DNA from: Loktanella sp. SALINAS62
GTDB taxonomy: Bacteria > Pseudomonadota > Alphaproteobacteria > Rhodobacterales > Rhodobacteraceae
Reading direction: 5' to 3'
Length of the DNA: 64,000 nt
NCBI RefSeq assembly: GCF_018263905.1
Contig: NZ_JAAFZU010000008.1
Span: forward strand, 72,518-136,517
Shown here: in pieces, positions 8,977 through 19,468 of the stretch
Position numbering within the stretch: position 1 is the stretch's first letter
Layout of the letters: every line of letters starts with the position of its first letter
The notes under the pieces: model-generated
What the model saw: only the letters and a program-made list of their open reading frames with translations
Told to the model about the DNA's origin: nothing
Database searches by the model: none
Translations under genes and position numbers: made by a program

Positions 8977-10110
8977 ATGTCGCTGAATTCCATTCGTCCC
9001 TGGCGTCACATCGAACGTCGCAAATCCCGTCAAATCATGGTCGGCAACGTTCCGGTCGGCGGCGATGCACCGATCACGGTGCAGACGATGACCAACACGC
9101 TGACGACAGATATCAAAGGCACTATCGCGCAGGTGCAGGCGGCCGCCGATGCGGGTGCAGACATCGTGCGCGTGTCTGTTCCTGACGAAGCATCCAGCAG
9201 GGCGCTACGCGAGATCGTGCCAGAGGTCAGCGTGCCGATCGTGGCGGACATCCATTTCCATTACAAACGCGGGATCGAAGCGGCAGAGGCGGGAGCGGCC
9301 TGCTTGCGGATCAATCCCGGCAATATCGGTGACGAAAAACGCGTGAAAGAGGTCATCAAGGCCGCACGCGACCATAATTGCAGCATCCGGATCGGCGTGA
9401 ACGCGGGCAGTCTGGAACGGCACCTGCTGGAAAAATATGGCGAACCCTGCCCGGACGCGATGGTCGAAAGCGGTTTGGATCACATCAAGATCCTGCAAGA
9501 CAACGATTTCCATGAATTCAAGATCAGTTGCAAAGCGTCCGACGTGTTCATGGCCGCTGCGGCCTATCAACAATTGGCTGACGCGACAGATGCGCCCATT
9601 CATCTGGGAATCACCGAAGCAGGCGGGCTGATTTCCGGCACTGTCAAATCCGCCATCGGTATGGGCAACCTGCTGTGGGCGGGGATCGGTGACACCATCC
9701 GCGTCAGCCTGTCCGCCGATCCGGTGGAAGAGGTCAAGATGGGGTTTGAGATCCTCAAATCCTTGGGGTTGCGGCACCGCGGTGTGAACATCATTTCCTG
9801 CCCGTCCTGCGCGCGGCAGGGGTTCGACGTGATCAAGACGGTGGAAATTCTGGAACAGCGACTGGAACACATCAAGACGCCGATGTCGCTGTCGATCATC
9901 GGATGCGTCGTCAACGGCCCTGGTGAGGCGCTGATGACCGACGTCGGATTCACCGGCGGCGGGGCGGGCAACGGCATGGTCTATCTGGCGGGTAAGCAAA
10001 GCCACCGGCAGGACAATGCCACGATGATCGAACACATCGTCGAACAGGTGGAAAAAAAGGCCGAAGAACTGGAAGCCCAAGCCGCAGCTGAAGCGACCGC
10101 AGCGCAGTAA
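8977..10110 (+). CDS. ispG: 4-hydroxy-3-methylbut-2-enyl diphosphate synthase (flavodoxin)
   Basis: The 377-residue IspG/GcpE is the penultimate enzyme of the MEP isoprenoid pathway and converts MEcPP to HMBPP with a [4Fe-4S] cluster. The cluster cysteines are visible as Cys275 and Cys278 in CPSCAR and Cys310 in GCVVNGPGE. The N-terminal TIM-barrel part begins with the conserved QTMTNT segment. The length is typical of the two-domain bacterial enzyme. It follows the RodZ-like gene in a probable operon. Confidence 0.97.
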   Translation: MSLNSIRPWRHIERRKSRQIMVGNVPVGGDAPITVQTMTNTLTTDIKGTIAQVQAAADAGADIVRVSVPDEASSRALREIVPEVSVPIVADIHFHYKRGIEAAEAGAACLRINPGNIGDEKRVKEVIKAARDHNCSIRIGVNAGSLERHLLEKYGEPCPDAMVESGLDHIKILQDNDFHEFKISCKASDVFMAAAAYQQLADATDAPIHLGITEAGGLISGTVKSAIGMGNLLWAGIGDTIRVSLSADPVEEVKMGFEILKSLGLRHRGVNIISCPSCARQGFDVIKTVEILEQRLEHIKTPMSLSIIGCVVNGPGEALMTDVGFTGGGAGNGMVYLAGKQSHRQDNATMIEHIVEQVEKKAEELEAQAAAEATAAQ

Positions 10111-10114
10111 CGCA

Positions 10115-10137
10115 AAAAAGCGCCGGATTGCTCCGGC
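10115..10137 (-). terminator. Intrinsic terminator for the MBL-fold gene (minus strand)
   Basis: A GCCGGA/TCCGGC stem (10122-10127, 10132-10137) has a 4-base loop. Read on the minus strand it is followed by six T, a classic intrinsic terminator. On the plus strand the same hairpin follows the ispG stop and may act weakly there. Confidence 0.8.
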
Positions 10138-10164
10138 ACTTTGTCGTTGTGGTGGTGCGGTCGA

Positions 10165-10953
10165 TCAGGACGGCAGGACGTCGCCGCCGTACCAGTTTCC
10201 GATCCGCACCTCGATCCCGTCGTTGACAAGCCCGGCAAAGGCTTCGGGATCTTGTGTGCCGTCTTCCTGCCCACGGTAGTGGTAGGGATAGACATAGGTG
10301 GGCGCAAAGGTGTTGACCGCGATGGCGGCACTTTCCTTGCTCATGGTGAAGGGCAGGTTCATGCAGACAAAGGCCAGATCGATGTTTTCCAGGGCCAGCA
10401 TTTCGGGCGTCGCTTCGGTATCGCCGGAAATGTAGACACGGAAACCGTCGAACCCCAGCACATAACCGTTGTCACGGCCTTCGGGATGGAAATTCGCCCG
10501 CTCTGGTGTGGTGTTATAGGCTGCAATGGCATCGATCGACAGCGTGTCATACGTTCCGGACTCGCCGTTGGCCAATGCCGTGGCCAGCGCCCGAAGGTTG
10601 TCCGGCAGCATGTCATGCACAGCCGGATTTGTAATGATCTGCGTGCTTTCGGTCACGATGCCATTCAGCGTGTCCAGGTTGTAATGGTCGCCGTGTTCAT
10701 GGGTGATCAACACGAGATCGGCGCGCGGAAATGCGTCGTATTGCGCCACATCCCCCACCGGATCGACATAGATCGTGCCGATGGGCGTTTCCATCACGAT
10801 GGACGCATGTTCGACGGGATGGACCGTAATATCGCCGGCATCGGTGTTGAACACGTTTGACGTATGTGCCGCAGCATGGGCCGCAAAGGGCAGCAATGTC
10901 ATTGATCCGGCAGCAGCGCCGGTCATCAGAAAAGCGCGTCGGTTCGGGGTCAT
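10165..10953 (-). CDS. Exported MBL-fold metallo-hydrolase
   Basis: The 262-residue protein begins with a twin-arginine-type leader (NRRAFLMTG, then a hydrophobic stretch ending AAHAAA near residue 29), implying Tat export to the periplasm already folded. The metal motif THEHGDH supplies His85, His87, Asp89 and His90; further ligands are in ISGDTE and near the C-terminal YPYHYRG. The domain resembles the UPF0173/UlaG-like metallo-beta-lactamase group. The substrate is unknown. The gene stands alone between ispG and a DsbA-like gene. Confidence 0.88.
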   Translation of the reverse strand: MTPNRRAFLMTGAAAGSMTLLPFAAHAAAHTSNVFNTDAGDITVHPVEHASIVMETPIGTIYVDPVGDVAQYDAFPRADLVLITHEHGDHYNLDTLNGIVTESTQIITNPAVHDMLPDNLRALATALANGESGTYDTLSIDAIAAYNTTPERANFHPEGRDNGYVLGFDGFRVYISGDTEATPEMLALENIDLAFVCMNLPFTMSKESAAIAVNTFAPTYVYPYHYRGQEDGTQDPEAFAGLVNDGIEVRIGNWYGGDVLPS

Positions 10954-11028
10954 GAGAATCTCCGTTAAATCAGTTCAAGACTGATCTAGCGCAGGGTCAC
11001 GCCCCGGCAACTGTCGTGCTTGCGGGCG

Positions 11029-11763
11029 TCAGCCGCGCAGATCATCCACCAGTTGTTGCAGTTGTTCGGCGGGCACATAGCCGCGCACCATCTGGTCGGC
11101 GACCACAAAGGTCGGCGTACCGTTGATCTGCAACGCCTGACCCAACGCGCGGTTGTCCGCGATCACCTGTGTGACGGCATCGTCGTCCATCATCGCGGTA
11201 ATCGCGTCGGTATCCAGCCCCAGCGTATTTCCAAGCCGGACCAGCGTATCCATGTCCGGCTGTCCGTCGAACGACATCAGCGTATCGTGAACCGTCTTAT
11301 AGGCTTCGTCACCTGCAACCATCTTTGTCGCGATGGCGAAACGTGATGCCAGCACGGATTCTTCGCCCAGAATCGGAAATTCCTTGATGATCAACCGGAC
11401 ATTGCCATCTGCTGACAGCAGGCTTTCGACCTCTGGGTGAGCGCGCTTACAAAAGCCGCAGCGGTAATCCATGAATTCCACGATTGTAATGTCGCCATCG
11501 GGATTTCCGTCCACGTAGGACACGCCATCGTTGACCAGCGCATCCATCTGGTTTTGCACCATCGCCACTTCGGCTTGTGCCTGTGCTTCTGCTTCGCGCG
11601 TTTGCAGCAGGTTGATGGCTTCCATGATGACTTCGGGGTTTTCCATCAGATAGTTGCGGACCTCTGATCGGAATGCGTCGCGCTCTGACGGTGTCATGTG
11701 GGACTCTGCCAAGGCGGGCAGGGCCAGAACAAGGGCTGCAAAGGCGGACAGGACAAGGCGCAT
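11029..11763 (-). CDS. DsbA-family thiol oxidoreductase, periplasmic
   Basis: A 244-residue protein with a Sec signal peptide (about residues 1-19, ending ALA). An N-terminal helical segment (28-70) is typical of the Com1/DsbA-like group. The thioredoxin fold carries the redox pair Cys102-Gly-Phe-Cys105 and a cis-proline in INGTPTF. It probably forms or rearranges disulfides in the periplasm. The start at 11763 gives a proper signal peptide; an upstream in-frame start would put about 32 polar residues in front of it. It is divergent from the aminotransferase gene. Confidence 0.9.
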   Translation of the reverse strand: MRLVLSAFAALVLALPALAESHMTPSERDAFRSEVRNYLMENPEVIMEAINLLQTREAEAQAQAEVAMVQNQMDALVNDGVSYVDGNPDGDITIVEFMDYRCGFCKRAHPEVESLLSADGNVRLIIKEFPILGEESVLASRFAIATKMVAGDEAYKTVHDTLMSFDGQPDMDTLVRLGNTLGLDTDAITAMMDDDAVTQVIADNRALGQALQINGTPTFVVADQMVRGYVPAEQLQQLVDDLRG

Positions 11764-11888
11764 GGGCTGACTTTCTCTAACGTTCGCGTGGCACATGACC
11801 ACAGAAGCCGCCGCGTGCCAAGCCACACGGTTGACGCATGACCCCCGGCGCGGGCACAAGCACGTGCAAGAGCAGAAGAAGGCCAGGC

Positions 11889-13022
11889 ATGAGACATTCC
11901 ACCCGCGGCGACGTCGATCCCTTTATCGTGATGGATGTCATGGAAGCAGCCCGTGCGGCAGAAGATGCCGGGCGGTCGATCATCCATATGGAGGTCGGGC
12001 AACCCGGCACCGGTGCGCCGCAATCCGCGCTGGATGCGTTGCAGGCCGACCTTTCGGAACCGCTGGGATATACCGTCGGGCTGGGGCTGCCGGCATTGCG
12101 CCAGCGGATCGCACGCCACTACGCCGATGTTTACGGGGTCGATCTTGATCCCGCGCGGGTTGTCGTGACGGCAGGTGCGTCCGGTGCTTTTGTGCTGGCG
12201 TTTTCGGCGCTGTTCGATAACGGCGAACACGTGGGGCTGGGGCTGCCGTGCTACCCCAGCTACCGTCAGATTTTGCGGGCGATGGGGTTGGACCCCGTCG
12301 AAATCCGCACCACCGCCGCAGGCCGTTATCAACCGCAACCGGATGACGTGGCCGGGCTGGCCGGTCTGATCGTCGCATCGCCTGCCAACCCCACCGGGAC
12401 AATGCTGGACCGCGATGAACTGACCGCACTGGCACAGGCCTGCAACCGCGCAGGCACAGCGCTGATCTCGGACGAGATTTACCACGGCATCGGCTATGGC
12501 AAGCGCGCTGTCACCGCGCTGGAGGTCACAGAAGACGTCTATGTGATCAATTCCTTTTCCAAGTATTTTTCGATGACCGGGTGGCGTGTCGGCTGGATGG
12601 TCGTCCCCCACGATCATGTGCGCCGGGTCGAACGGCTGGCGCAGAATATGTTTATCTGCCCGTCCCACGCGTCACAGCGGTTGGCGCTGCACGCGATGGA
12701 TGCCCGCCCGGAACTGGATGCCAATCTGGATGTTTATGCGGCCAACCGGGCGCTGCTGCTGGATGGTTTGCCACAGGCCGGGTTCACCGCTTTTGCCCCG
12801 CCTGACGGTGCGTTCTATATTTATGCGGATGTCAGCGCCTACACCGATGATGCCCGCGCATTCGCCGCAGAGATTTTGGACAAGGCCGGGGTCGCGGTCA
12901 CGCCGGGTCTGGATTTCGACCCGCAGGACGGGCACCGCTGGCTGCGGTTTTCCTATGCCGGGCGCACCGACGACATGGCCGAAGGGCTGCGCCGTCTGAC
13001 CGCGTTCATGGCCGCGCGATGA
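11889..13022 (+). CDS. PLP-dependent aminotransferase (class I/II)
   Basis: A 377-residue fold-type I aminotransferase. The PLP lysine is Lys225 in NSFSKYFSMTGWR. The Asn in ASPANPTG (about residues 164-170) and the Asp in SDEIYHG (195) contact the cofactor, and a C-terminal arginine lies in LRFSYAGR. These enzymes transaminate aspartate, aromatic or branched amino acids; the substrate is not resolved. The start at 11889 is preferred because upstream residues look non-coding (Arg/Lys-rich). The stop overlaps the next gene's start (ATGA), suggesting translational coupling. Confidence 0.9.
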   Translation: MRHSTRGDVDPFIVMDVMEAARAAEDAGRSIIHMEVGQPGTGAPQSALDALQADLSEPLGYTVGLGLPALRQRIARHYADVYGVDLDPARVVVTAGASGAFVLAFSALFDNGEHVGLGLPCYPSYRQILRAMGLDPVEIRTTAAGRYQPQPDDVAGLAGLIVASPANPTGTMLDRDELTALAQACNRAGTALISDEIYHGIGYGKRAVTALEVTEDVYVINSFSKYFSMTGWRVGWMVVPHDHVRRVERLAQNMFICPSHASQRLALHAMDARPELDANLDVYAANRALLLDGLPQAGFTAFAPPDGAFYIYADVSAYTDDARAFAAEILDKAGVAVTPGLDFDPQDGHRWLRFSYAGRTDDMAEGLRRLTAFMAAR

Positions 13023-14212
13023 TCCGCTGGCTTGCTGTGTTGCTGTGTCTGGCGGGGCCGGTCATGGCGCAGGATTTCGGTGCGCTGGCGCGGGTCGATC
13101 CGGTTAATAGCCGGATCGCGGACGCCGACGATGGCTTGGTTGTGGATCTGTCACTGACACAGGCTGTGCCATACCGCGTCTATACGCTGGATGCGCCACG
13201 TCGGCTGGTGGTCGAATTCCGCACCATCGACTGGACCGGCCTGCTGCCAGAGGATCTGTTGCAACCCGGCTTGGCGTTGGGTGCCCGCTTTGGCGAACCA
13301 CGCGCCGATTGGACGTCATTGACCGTCGATCTGGCAGCACCGCTGGCCCTGACCGAAGCAGGGTTGCGGGTCGATCCGCAAACCGGGCAGGGCCGTTTGA
13401 CGGTCCGGATGGCCCCGACGGATGCTGAACGGTTTGCGATGTCGACAGGCGGGCCATCCGTTCCCGTCTTGCCAGCACCCACGATCACCGCACCGGTTCA
13501 GGTTACCGGACCGCCCATCATCGTGATTGATCCCGGTCACGGTGGCGTCGATCCCGGCGCGCTGCGCGGTGGCGTCAAAGAGGCCGATTTGATGCTGGCC
13601 CTTGCGATTGAACTGGCAGAGGCGATCGATCGTACCGGCACCTTGCAAGCCGTTCTGACGCGAAATTCGGATGTTTTTGTCCCGCTCGAAGCGCGCATGA
13701 CGATTGCGCGGGCTGCCGGGGCCACCGCGCTGGTGTCGCTGCACGCCGATGCGCTGGACGAAGGCGGCGCGCGTGGCGCGTCGGTCTATACCTTGAACAA
13801 GGATGGTGTGGACCGGGCAGCGCAACGCATGGCCGAACGTCACGAACGCAGCGATTTGTTGTCGGGGCTGGACCTGACCGGGCAGGATGACAGGGTTGCC
13901 ACCGTCCTGATGGATCTGGCGCGGGCGCAGACGCAGCCGGCATCCACAGCGCTGGCCGATGCAATCGTCACAGGCCTGCGTCAATCGGGGGCACGGGTCA
14001 ATTCGCGCCCGCGCCGTGATGGACGGCTGGCCGTGCTGAATGCCGCCGATTTCGCGTCTGTCCTGGTCGAAGTCGGCTTTTTGTCTGACGACCGTGACCG
14101 TGCCAACCTGTCGACAGCACAGGGCCGCGCCCCCATCGTGGCAGGGCTGGCGAGTGCGATTGCATCATGGGCCGACGCGCAAGCCGCCATCGCGCCGCTG
14201 CGCCGCCGATAA
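13019..14212 (+). CDS. N-acetylmuramoyl-L-alanine amidase (AmiC type)
   Basis: A 397-residue periplasmic cell-wall amidase. The signal peptide ends near residue 18 (VMAQ), an AMIN domain covers about 22-125 and an Amidase_3 domain about 165-390. Zinc ligands are His174 (DPGHGG), Glu188 (KEADL) and His242 (SLHAD); the catalytic glutamate is Glu351 (VEVGFLSD). It cleaves the bond between MurNAc and L-Ala during septum splitting. It overlaps the aminotransferase gene by 4 bp and precedes a PBP1A gene, forming a peptidoglycan cluster. Confidence 0.94.
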   Translation: MIRWLAVLLCLAGPVMAQDFGALARVDPVNSRIADADDGLVVDLSLTQAVPYRVYTLDAPRRLVVEFRTIDWTGLLPEDLLQPGLALGARFGEPRADWTSLTVDLAAPLALTEAGLRVDPQTGQGRLTVRMAPTDAERFAMSTGGPSVPVLPAPTITAPVQVTGPPIIVIDPGHGGVDPGALRGGVKEADLMLALAIELAEAIDRTGTLQAVLTRNSDVFVPLEARMTIARAAGATALVSLHADALDEGGARGASVYTLNKDGVDRAAQRMAERHERSDLLSGLDLTGQDDRVATVLMDLARAQTQPASTALADAIVTGLRQSGARVNSRPRRDGRLAVLNAADFASVLVEVGFLSDDRDRANLSTAQGRAPIVAGLASAIASWADAQAAIAPLRRR

Positions 14213-14349
14213 GATTGCACGCCGACCTCTTGCAGACGTGATGGTCGATTACGCGAAAACACGTGTGGTTCGCGCTGATCTGCTTTTGACGGCTGCCGGT
14301 TCCGCCCCTATAAGCGGGCAAGTTTTCCGCACCCAAAGGTGGTCCTGCC

Positions 14350-16848
14350 GTGCTGCGATTTATCATGTCTTTTTTCGGCGCGATCTTTTCGATGGCGACA
14401 TTGGGGCTTGCCATGCTGGCGGTCAGCATCGGTGCGGTTTTCTATCTGTATGGCCGTGATCTGCCGTCCTATGACACGCTGGCGCAATATACGCCCAAGA
14501 CGATCAGCCGGATCTATTCAGGCGAAGGCAACATCATCGACGAATTCGCGGTGGAACGTCGCCTGTTTACGCCTGCCGAAGACATCCCCGATATCGTCAA
14601 GCAGGCGTTCATTTCGGCCGAGGACAAGAATTTTTACACCCACGCCGGTTATGATCCGATGGGGATGGCGTCTGCATTCGTCGACGCCGTCAAATCGCGC
14701 GGCGACGAATTGCGCGGTGCGTCCACCATCACCCAGCAGGTGATGAAGAACTTTTTGCTGGACGGGTCGCGGTCGGCAGAGCGAAAGATCAAGGAAATCA
14801 TACTGGCAAGCCGCATCGAAGGCGCGATGCCCAAGGAAAAGATCCTTGAACTTTACCTGAACGAGATTTTTCTGGGCAAGAACAGCTATGGCGTCACGGC
14901 GGCGGCCCTGACCTATTTCAACAAGCCCCTGTCCGAACTGACCGTCGAAGAGGTCGCTTATCTGGCGATCCTGCCCAAAGCGCCATCCGACTATGACCCC
15001 GTGCGCCAATACGACCGGTCCATCGCGCGGCGTGGATTCGTGCTGCGCGAAATGTGGGAAAACGGCTATATTGACGAAGCCACCTATGAGACCGCGACCA
15101 ATGCGCCGTTGCGCACCGTCCAGGGCGGTGATTTTGAAAGCTTTCGGTCGGAACTGCCGCCGCGTGATTACTTCACGGACGAAATCCGCCGCCAGCTCAG
15201 CCAGAACTTTGGCGAAGATGAATTTTATTCCGGCGGTCTTGCCATTCGTGCCACCGTTGACGCTGACCTTCAGGTCGAAGCCGCACATGCCCTGCAACGC
15301 GCGCTGGAAACCTATGATCGCGGGCAGGGGCGCTGGCGTGGCACGGGAAAATCCATTCCAGCGGACCAGATGGACGATTGGCGCACCGCGCTTTCCGCAG
15401 TGCAGGTCGCCCGCGATATCACGCTGGAAAGCCCGTGGCTTCCGGCGGTCGTGCTTGAAATCGGTGACCAGCAAATGACGGTCGGCGCCGAAGGGCAGGA
15501 CGAGACAAAGGATATTCCGCGCGAAGATATCGCATGGATGTCCGGCAGCTTTGTCGACAACTTTGAACGTGGTGACGTGGTCCACGTCCGCCAGATGAAA
15601 AATGACAGCGACGGATCGCTGATCCGCTGGACATTGCGTCAGGTGCCGCAGGTGCAGGGCGCGTTCATGGCGATGGATGTGAACACCGGGCGCGTTCTGG
15701 CGATGCAGGGAGGTTTTTCCTATCAGGCGTCCGTTTTCAACCGCGCGACACAGGCGAACCGTCAGCCGGGGTCCAGTTTCAAGCCATTTGTTTACGCCGC
15801 CGCACTGGATTCAGGCTACAGCCCCGCCACCATAGTGGTCGACGCCCCGATCGAGATCAACACGCCGCAGGGTGTGTGGCGTCCGCAGAACTATTCCAAC
15901 CGCTTTTACGGGCCCACACCGCTGCGCACAGGCATCGAACAGTCGCGCAACCTGATGACGATCCGTCTGGCCCAAGAGGTCGGGATTGATACCGTTGGCC
16001 GGTATGCCGAAAAGTTTGGTGTTTATGATAACATGAACCGCGTGCTGGCCGCGTCCTTGGGTTCGGATGAAACCACGCTGTTCAAGATGGTTGCCGCCTA
16101 TGCCATGTTCGCCAACGGTGGTGAACGTGTGGAACCAACCCTTGTCGACCGTGTGCAGGACCGGTTCGGCACGACCGTCTATCGTCACGATCAGCGCATC
16201 TGCGAAGATTGCCAGTTGGCCAGTCTGCCAGCGGGCGAGGCACCCACGATCCAGTCGAATCGCCAGCGCGTCATGAATGAAATCACCGCCTATCAGCTGA
16301 CCAGCATGATGCAGGGTGTTGTCGAACGGGGCACGGCCCAGAATGCAATCAATCTGCCGGTGCCGATCGCGGGCAAGACCGGGACGACCAATGACGAAAA
16401 AGACGCGTGGTTCGTGGGCTTTTCGTCCAACATTGCAGCGGGTTGCTACATCGGGTTCGACAACCCCCGCCCGATGGGCAAAAGCGCGTCCGGCGGCGGT
16501 ATCTGTGCGCCCGTGTTCAACGCCTTTATGTCCGAAGCGATCAAGACCTATGGTGGCACGGCCTTCAGCGTGCCGGAAAACTGTCAGTTCATCAATATCG
16601 ACCGTTTCACCGGGGCGCGTCTGCCGGACGGCGCATCGGGCACGAACGTGATCGCGGAATGCTTCCGCCCCGGCGAAGAACCGGTGTTCGGCATCACGTT
16701 TGACGGTGGATTCGCCATGTCTGCTGATCTGCCGCTGTTCGACGACGTGCCGCAGGCCGCCCGTCAGGTGACGACGTCAACCGGTGGCACCGCGACCGTG
16801 GGACCACGCGCCACGTCGGGCGCACTGTCGTCCGGCGGGCTCTACTGA
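14350..16848 (+). CDS. mrcA: Penicillin-binding protein 1A (bifunctional glycosyltransferase/transpeptidase)
   Basis: The 832-residue class A PBP has an N-terminal membrane anchor (about 8-34). Its GT51 glycosyltransferase domain has the catalytic glutamate Glu91 in SAEDKNFY and the motif RGASTITQQ. An OB-like insert follows, then a transpeptidase domain with Ser475-x-x-Lys478 (SSFK), the SRN motif near residue 537 and the KTGTT motif starting at Lys676. It polymerises and cross-links peptidoglycan. The gene is followed by a terminator and then prfB. The order amidase-PBP1A-prfB is common in Rhodobacterales. Confidence 0.96.
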   Translation: MLRFIMSFFGAIFSMATLGLAMLAVSIGAVFYLYGRDLPSYDTLAQYTPKTISRIYSGEGNIIDEFAVERRLFTPAEDIPDIVKQAFISAEDKNFYTHAGYDPMGMASAFVDAVKSRGDELRGASTITQQVMKNFLLDGSRSAERKIKEIILASRIEGAMPKEKILELYLNEIFLGKNSYGVTAAALTYFNKPLSELTVEEVAYLAILPKAPSDYDPVRQYDRSIARRGFVLREMWENGYIDEATYETATNAPLRTVQGGDFESFRSELPPRDYFTDEIRRQLSQNFGEDEFYSGGLAIRATVDADLQVEAAHALQRALETYDRGQGRWRGTGKSIPADQMDDWRTALSAVQVARDITLESPWLPAVVLEIGDQQMTVGAEGQDETKDIPREDIAWMSGSFVDNFERGDVVHVRQMKNDSDGSLIRWTLRQVPQVQGAFMAMDVNTGRVLAMQGGFSYQASVFNRATQANRQPGSSFKPFVYAAALDSGYSPATIVVDAPIEINTPQGVWRPQNYSNRFYGPTPLRTGIEQSRNLMTIRLAQEVGIDTVGRYAEKFGVYDNMNRVLAASLGSDETTLFKMVAAYAMFANGGERVEPTLVDRVQDRFGTTVYRHDQRICEDCQLASLPAGEAPTIQSNRQRVMNEITAYQLTSMMQGVVERGTAQNAINLPVPIAGKTGTTNDEKDAWFVGFSSNIAAGCYIGFDNPRPMGKSASGGGICAPVFNAFMSEAIKTYGGTAFSVPENCQFINIDRFTGARLPDGASGTNVIAECFRPGEEPVFGITFDGGFAMSADLPLFDDVPQAARQVTTSTGGTATVGPRATSGALSSGGLY

Positions 16849-16872
16849 CCCACATCGCTTGCCGATGATCGC

Positions 16873-16904
16873 GGGCCGGGGTATTCCCGGCCCGATCCTG
16901 TTTT
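16873..16904 (+). terminator. Hairpin between mrcA and prfB
   Basis: A perfect 8-bp stem GGGCCGGG/CCCGGCCC (16873-16880 and 16886-16893) with a 5-base loop is followed by GATCCTGTTTT. It fits a moderate intrinsic terminator of mrcA, located just ahead of the prfB start region. Confidence 0.6.
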
Positions 16905-16918
16905 ACAAGGGGCTGCCC

Positions 16919-18046
16919 ATGCGCGCCGAGACCGAAACCACCATCGCCGCCATCCGCAAATCGCTGTCGCTTCTGGCGCAGCGGCTGGACTATGAAACGG
17001 CGCCGCACCGGCTGGAAGAATTCAATGCCCGTGTCGAAGACCCGACCCTGTGGGACGACCCCGCCAACGCACAAAAGCTGATGCGCGAACGCCAGTCGCT
17101 GGTTGACGCGCTGGATAGCTACCACGCGATCAAGCAGGATCTGTCCGACAACGTGGAACTGATCGAACTGGGTGAAATCGAAGACGACGCCGGCGTCGTG
17201 GCAGAAGCCGAAGCAGCGCTGAATGACCTGCGCGCCAAGGCAGCAGAAAAGGAACTGGAAGCGTTGCTGGACGGCGAAGCCGACGGCAATGACACCTTCC
17301 TTGAAATCAACGCAGGTGCGGGCGGGACCGAATCCTGTGATTGGGCCAACATGCTCAAACGAATGTATATCCGCTGGGCCGAAAAAAAGGGCTACAAGGT
17401 CGAACTGCAATCCGAAAGTCAGGGCGAAGAAGTCGGGATCAAATCGACGGCGCTGAAAATCAGCGGCCCCAACGCCTATGGCTGGCTGAAATCCGAAAGC
17501 GGTGTACACCGGCTGGTGCGGATCAGCCCCTATGACAGCGCGGCCAAGCGGCACACGTCGTTTTCATCTGTCTGGGTCTATCCGGTCGTCGATGACAACA
17601 TTGAAATCGAAGTGAACCCGTCTGACATCCGCATCGACACCTACCGGTCGTCAGGGGCAGGCGGCCAGCACGTGAACACGACCGATTCTGCCGTCCGGAT
17701 CACCCATGAACCGACCGGGATCGTCGTTACCTCGTCGGAAAAGTCCCAGCACCAGAACCGTGATATCGCCATGAAGGCGCTGAAATCGCGCCTGTATCAG
17801 ATGGAACTGGACCGGCGGAACGCAGCCATCAACGAAGCCCACGAAAACAAGGGCGACGCGGGCTGGGGCAACCAGATCCGATCCTATGTTTTGCAACCTT
17901 ACCAGATGGTCAAAGATCTGCGGACACGGTTTGAAACCTCTGACACCTCCGGCGTGCTGGACGGTGATCTGGACGGGTTGATGGCCGCGACGCTGGCCAT
18001 GGATGTCAGCGGCAAAAGTCGGGCCGAAGCCACGGCAGAAGATTAA
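16919..18046 (+). CDS. prfB: Peptide chain release factor 2
   Basis: The 375-residue class I release factor reads UGA and UAA stop codons. The peptidyl-tRNA hydrolysis motif GGQ is at residues 248-250. At the position of the RF2 anticodon-like SPF motif the sequence is SPY ([12 protein letters not shown]). The reading frame is continuous from the ATG at 16919, without the in-frame UGA frameshift that autoregulates prfB in Escherichia coli. An ATG 135 bp upstream is in frame but runs through the terminator hairpin and is rejected. Confidence 0.95.
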   Translation: MRAETETTIAAIRKSLSLLAQRLDYETAPHRLEEFNARVEDPTLWDDPANAQKLMRERQSLVDALDSYHAIKQDLSDNVELIELGEIEDDAGVVAEAEAALNDLRAKAAEKELEALLDGEADGNDTFLEINAGAGGTESCDWANMLKRMYIRWAEKKGYKVELQSESQGEEVGIKSTALKISGPNAYGWLKSESGVHRLVRISPYDSAAKRHTSFSSVWVYPVVDDNIEIEVNPSDIRIDTYRSSGAGGQHVNTTDSAVRITHEPTGIVVTSSEKSQHQNRDIAMKALKSRLYQMELDRRNAAINEAHENKGDAGWGNQIRSYVLQPYQMVKDLRTRFETSDTSGVLDGDLDGLMAATLAMDVSGKSRAEATAED

Positions 18047-18088
18047 GTCCGGCTTGCCAAACCAGCCGTTGCGCGGTCTGGTGACGGC

Positions 18089-19468
18089 ATGGACAACATC
18101 AATGATCTGAACGCACATGACCTGTCGGACGCTTTGGCGTCCGGCACCCTGACCGCAGCCGAACTGATGGACGCCACGCTGGCGCGGATCGCGGATCGCA
18201 ATCTGGCACTGAACGCCATCGTGTCCCTGCGCGACGCGGACACCCTGATGGTAGAGGCGGAGGCTGCCGACGCCAGCCCGCGCAAGGGCTGGCTGCATGG
18301 CATCCACATCGCGGTCAAGGATCTGGCCAATGTGGCGGGATTGCCAACGTCGATGGGGTCACCGGCGCTGGCGGGGCGTGTGGCTGCAACATCCGACATC
18401 ATGGTGCAGCGCATGCAGGATGCAGGCGCCATCATCATCGGCAAAACGAACACGCCCGAATTTGGTCTGGGCAGTCACACGTTCAACCCGGTGTTCGGGC
18501 CCACCCAGAACGCACTGATGCCAGGCCGCACGGCGGGTGGATCATCTGGCGGGGCAGCCGTGGCGCTGGCGGCGGGCATGATCGCGGTCGCGGACGGGTC
18601 CGACATGATGGGCAGTCTGCGCAATCCTGCGGGCTGGAACGGGGTCTACGGGATGCGCCCGACATGGGGGCTGGTGCCGTCCGAACCTGCGGGCGACAGT
18701 TTCCTGCATCAACTGTCCACCAACGGTCCGATGGCACGCTGTCCGCGCGATCTGTCAGCCCTGCTGGCGACGCAAAGCGGCCCCGATGCGCGCCAGCCGC
18801 ATGGGTTGACCGCCTATCAGGACGGGCCACTGGACGTTGACCTGACGGGCCGGCGCATTGGCTGGCTGGGCGACTGGGGCGGTGCCTATCCGATGGAAAG
18901 CGGGGTGCTGGATCACACCGCAGCACAGGTCGCGCGTCTGTCTGATGCTGGCTGCGACGTGACGGTGATTGCGCCACCGTTCAGCGCCGCAGCCCTGTGG
19001 GACAGCTGGATCGCGCTGCGCAGTTTTGCCGTCGCGGCAAGCCTTGGGGCACTTTACGACGATCCAGCGACGCGTGACGCGCTGAAACCTGCCGCCATCT
19101 GGGAAATCGAACGCGGGCGGGCATTGACGGTGCTGCAGATCCAACGCGCCAGCAACATCCGGTCTGACTGGTTCCGCACCGCGGCGCGGTTGTTCGACAC
19201 GCTGGATGCGATTGCGCTGCCGACCGCACAATGCTGGCCGTTCCCAGTGGAATGGGACTGGCCCAAATCCATCGGTGGCGTCGCCATGGACAGTTATCAC
19301 CGCTGGATGGAAATCGTGGTGCCCGCGTCGCTGATTGGCCTGCCTGCGGTCGCGGTGCCGTTTCCCGTCACACCGCAAGGCCCGATGGGGTTGCAATTCA
19401 TCGGACGTGCCCGCGATGACCGCCGGTTGCTGGAACTGGCGCAGGGCTGGCACCGGATCACCGCCTGA
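18089..19468 (+). CDS. Amidase (amidase-signature family)
   Basis: A 459-residue enzyme of the amidase signature family with the Ser-Ser-Lys triad: Lys77 (VKDLANVAG), the cis-serine in GGSSGG (150-155) and the nucleophile Ser176 in DMMGSLRNPA. The usual GGS before the nucleophile is MGS here. These enzymes hydrolyse aliphatic or aromatic amides, or act in tRNA transamidation; without gatB/gatC neighbours this one is more likely a free amidase. It follows prfB by 42 bp and converges on the MFS gene, overlapping it by 11 bp. Confidence 0.9.
   Translation: MDNINDLNAHDLSDALASGTLTAAELMDATLARIADRNLALNAIVSLRDADTLMVEAEAADASPRKGWLHGIHIAVKDLANVAGLPTSMGSPALAGRVAATSDIMVQRMQDAGAIIIGKTNTPEFGLGSHTFNPVFGPTQNALMPGRTAGGSSGGAAVALAAGMIAVADGSDMMGSLRNPAGWNGVYGMRPTWGLVPSEPAGDSFLHQLSTNGPMARCPRDLSALLATQSGPDARQPHGLTAYQDGPLDVDLTGRRIGWLGDWGGAYPMESGVLDHTAAQVARLSDAGCDVTVIAPPFSAAALWDSWIALRSFAVAASLGALYDDPATRDALKPAAIWEIERGRALTVLQIQRASNIRSDWFRTAARLFDTLDAIALPTAQCWPFPVEWDWPKSIGGVAMDSYHRWMEIVVPASLIGLPAVAVPFPVTPQGPMGLQFIGRARDDRRLLELAQGWHRITA

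Noticed and set aside
9205..10080. 291-codon minus-strand frame opposite ispG
   Set aside because: No family resemblance; ispG is intact on the plus strand.
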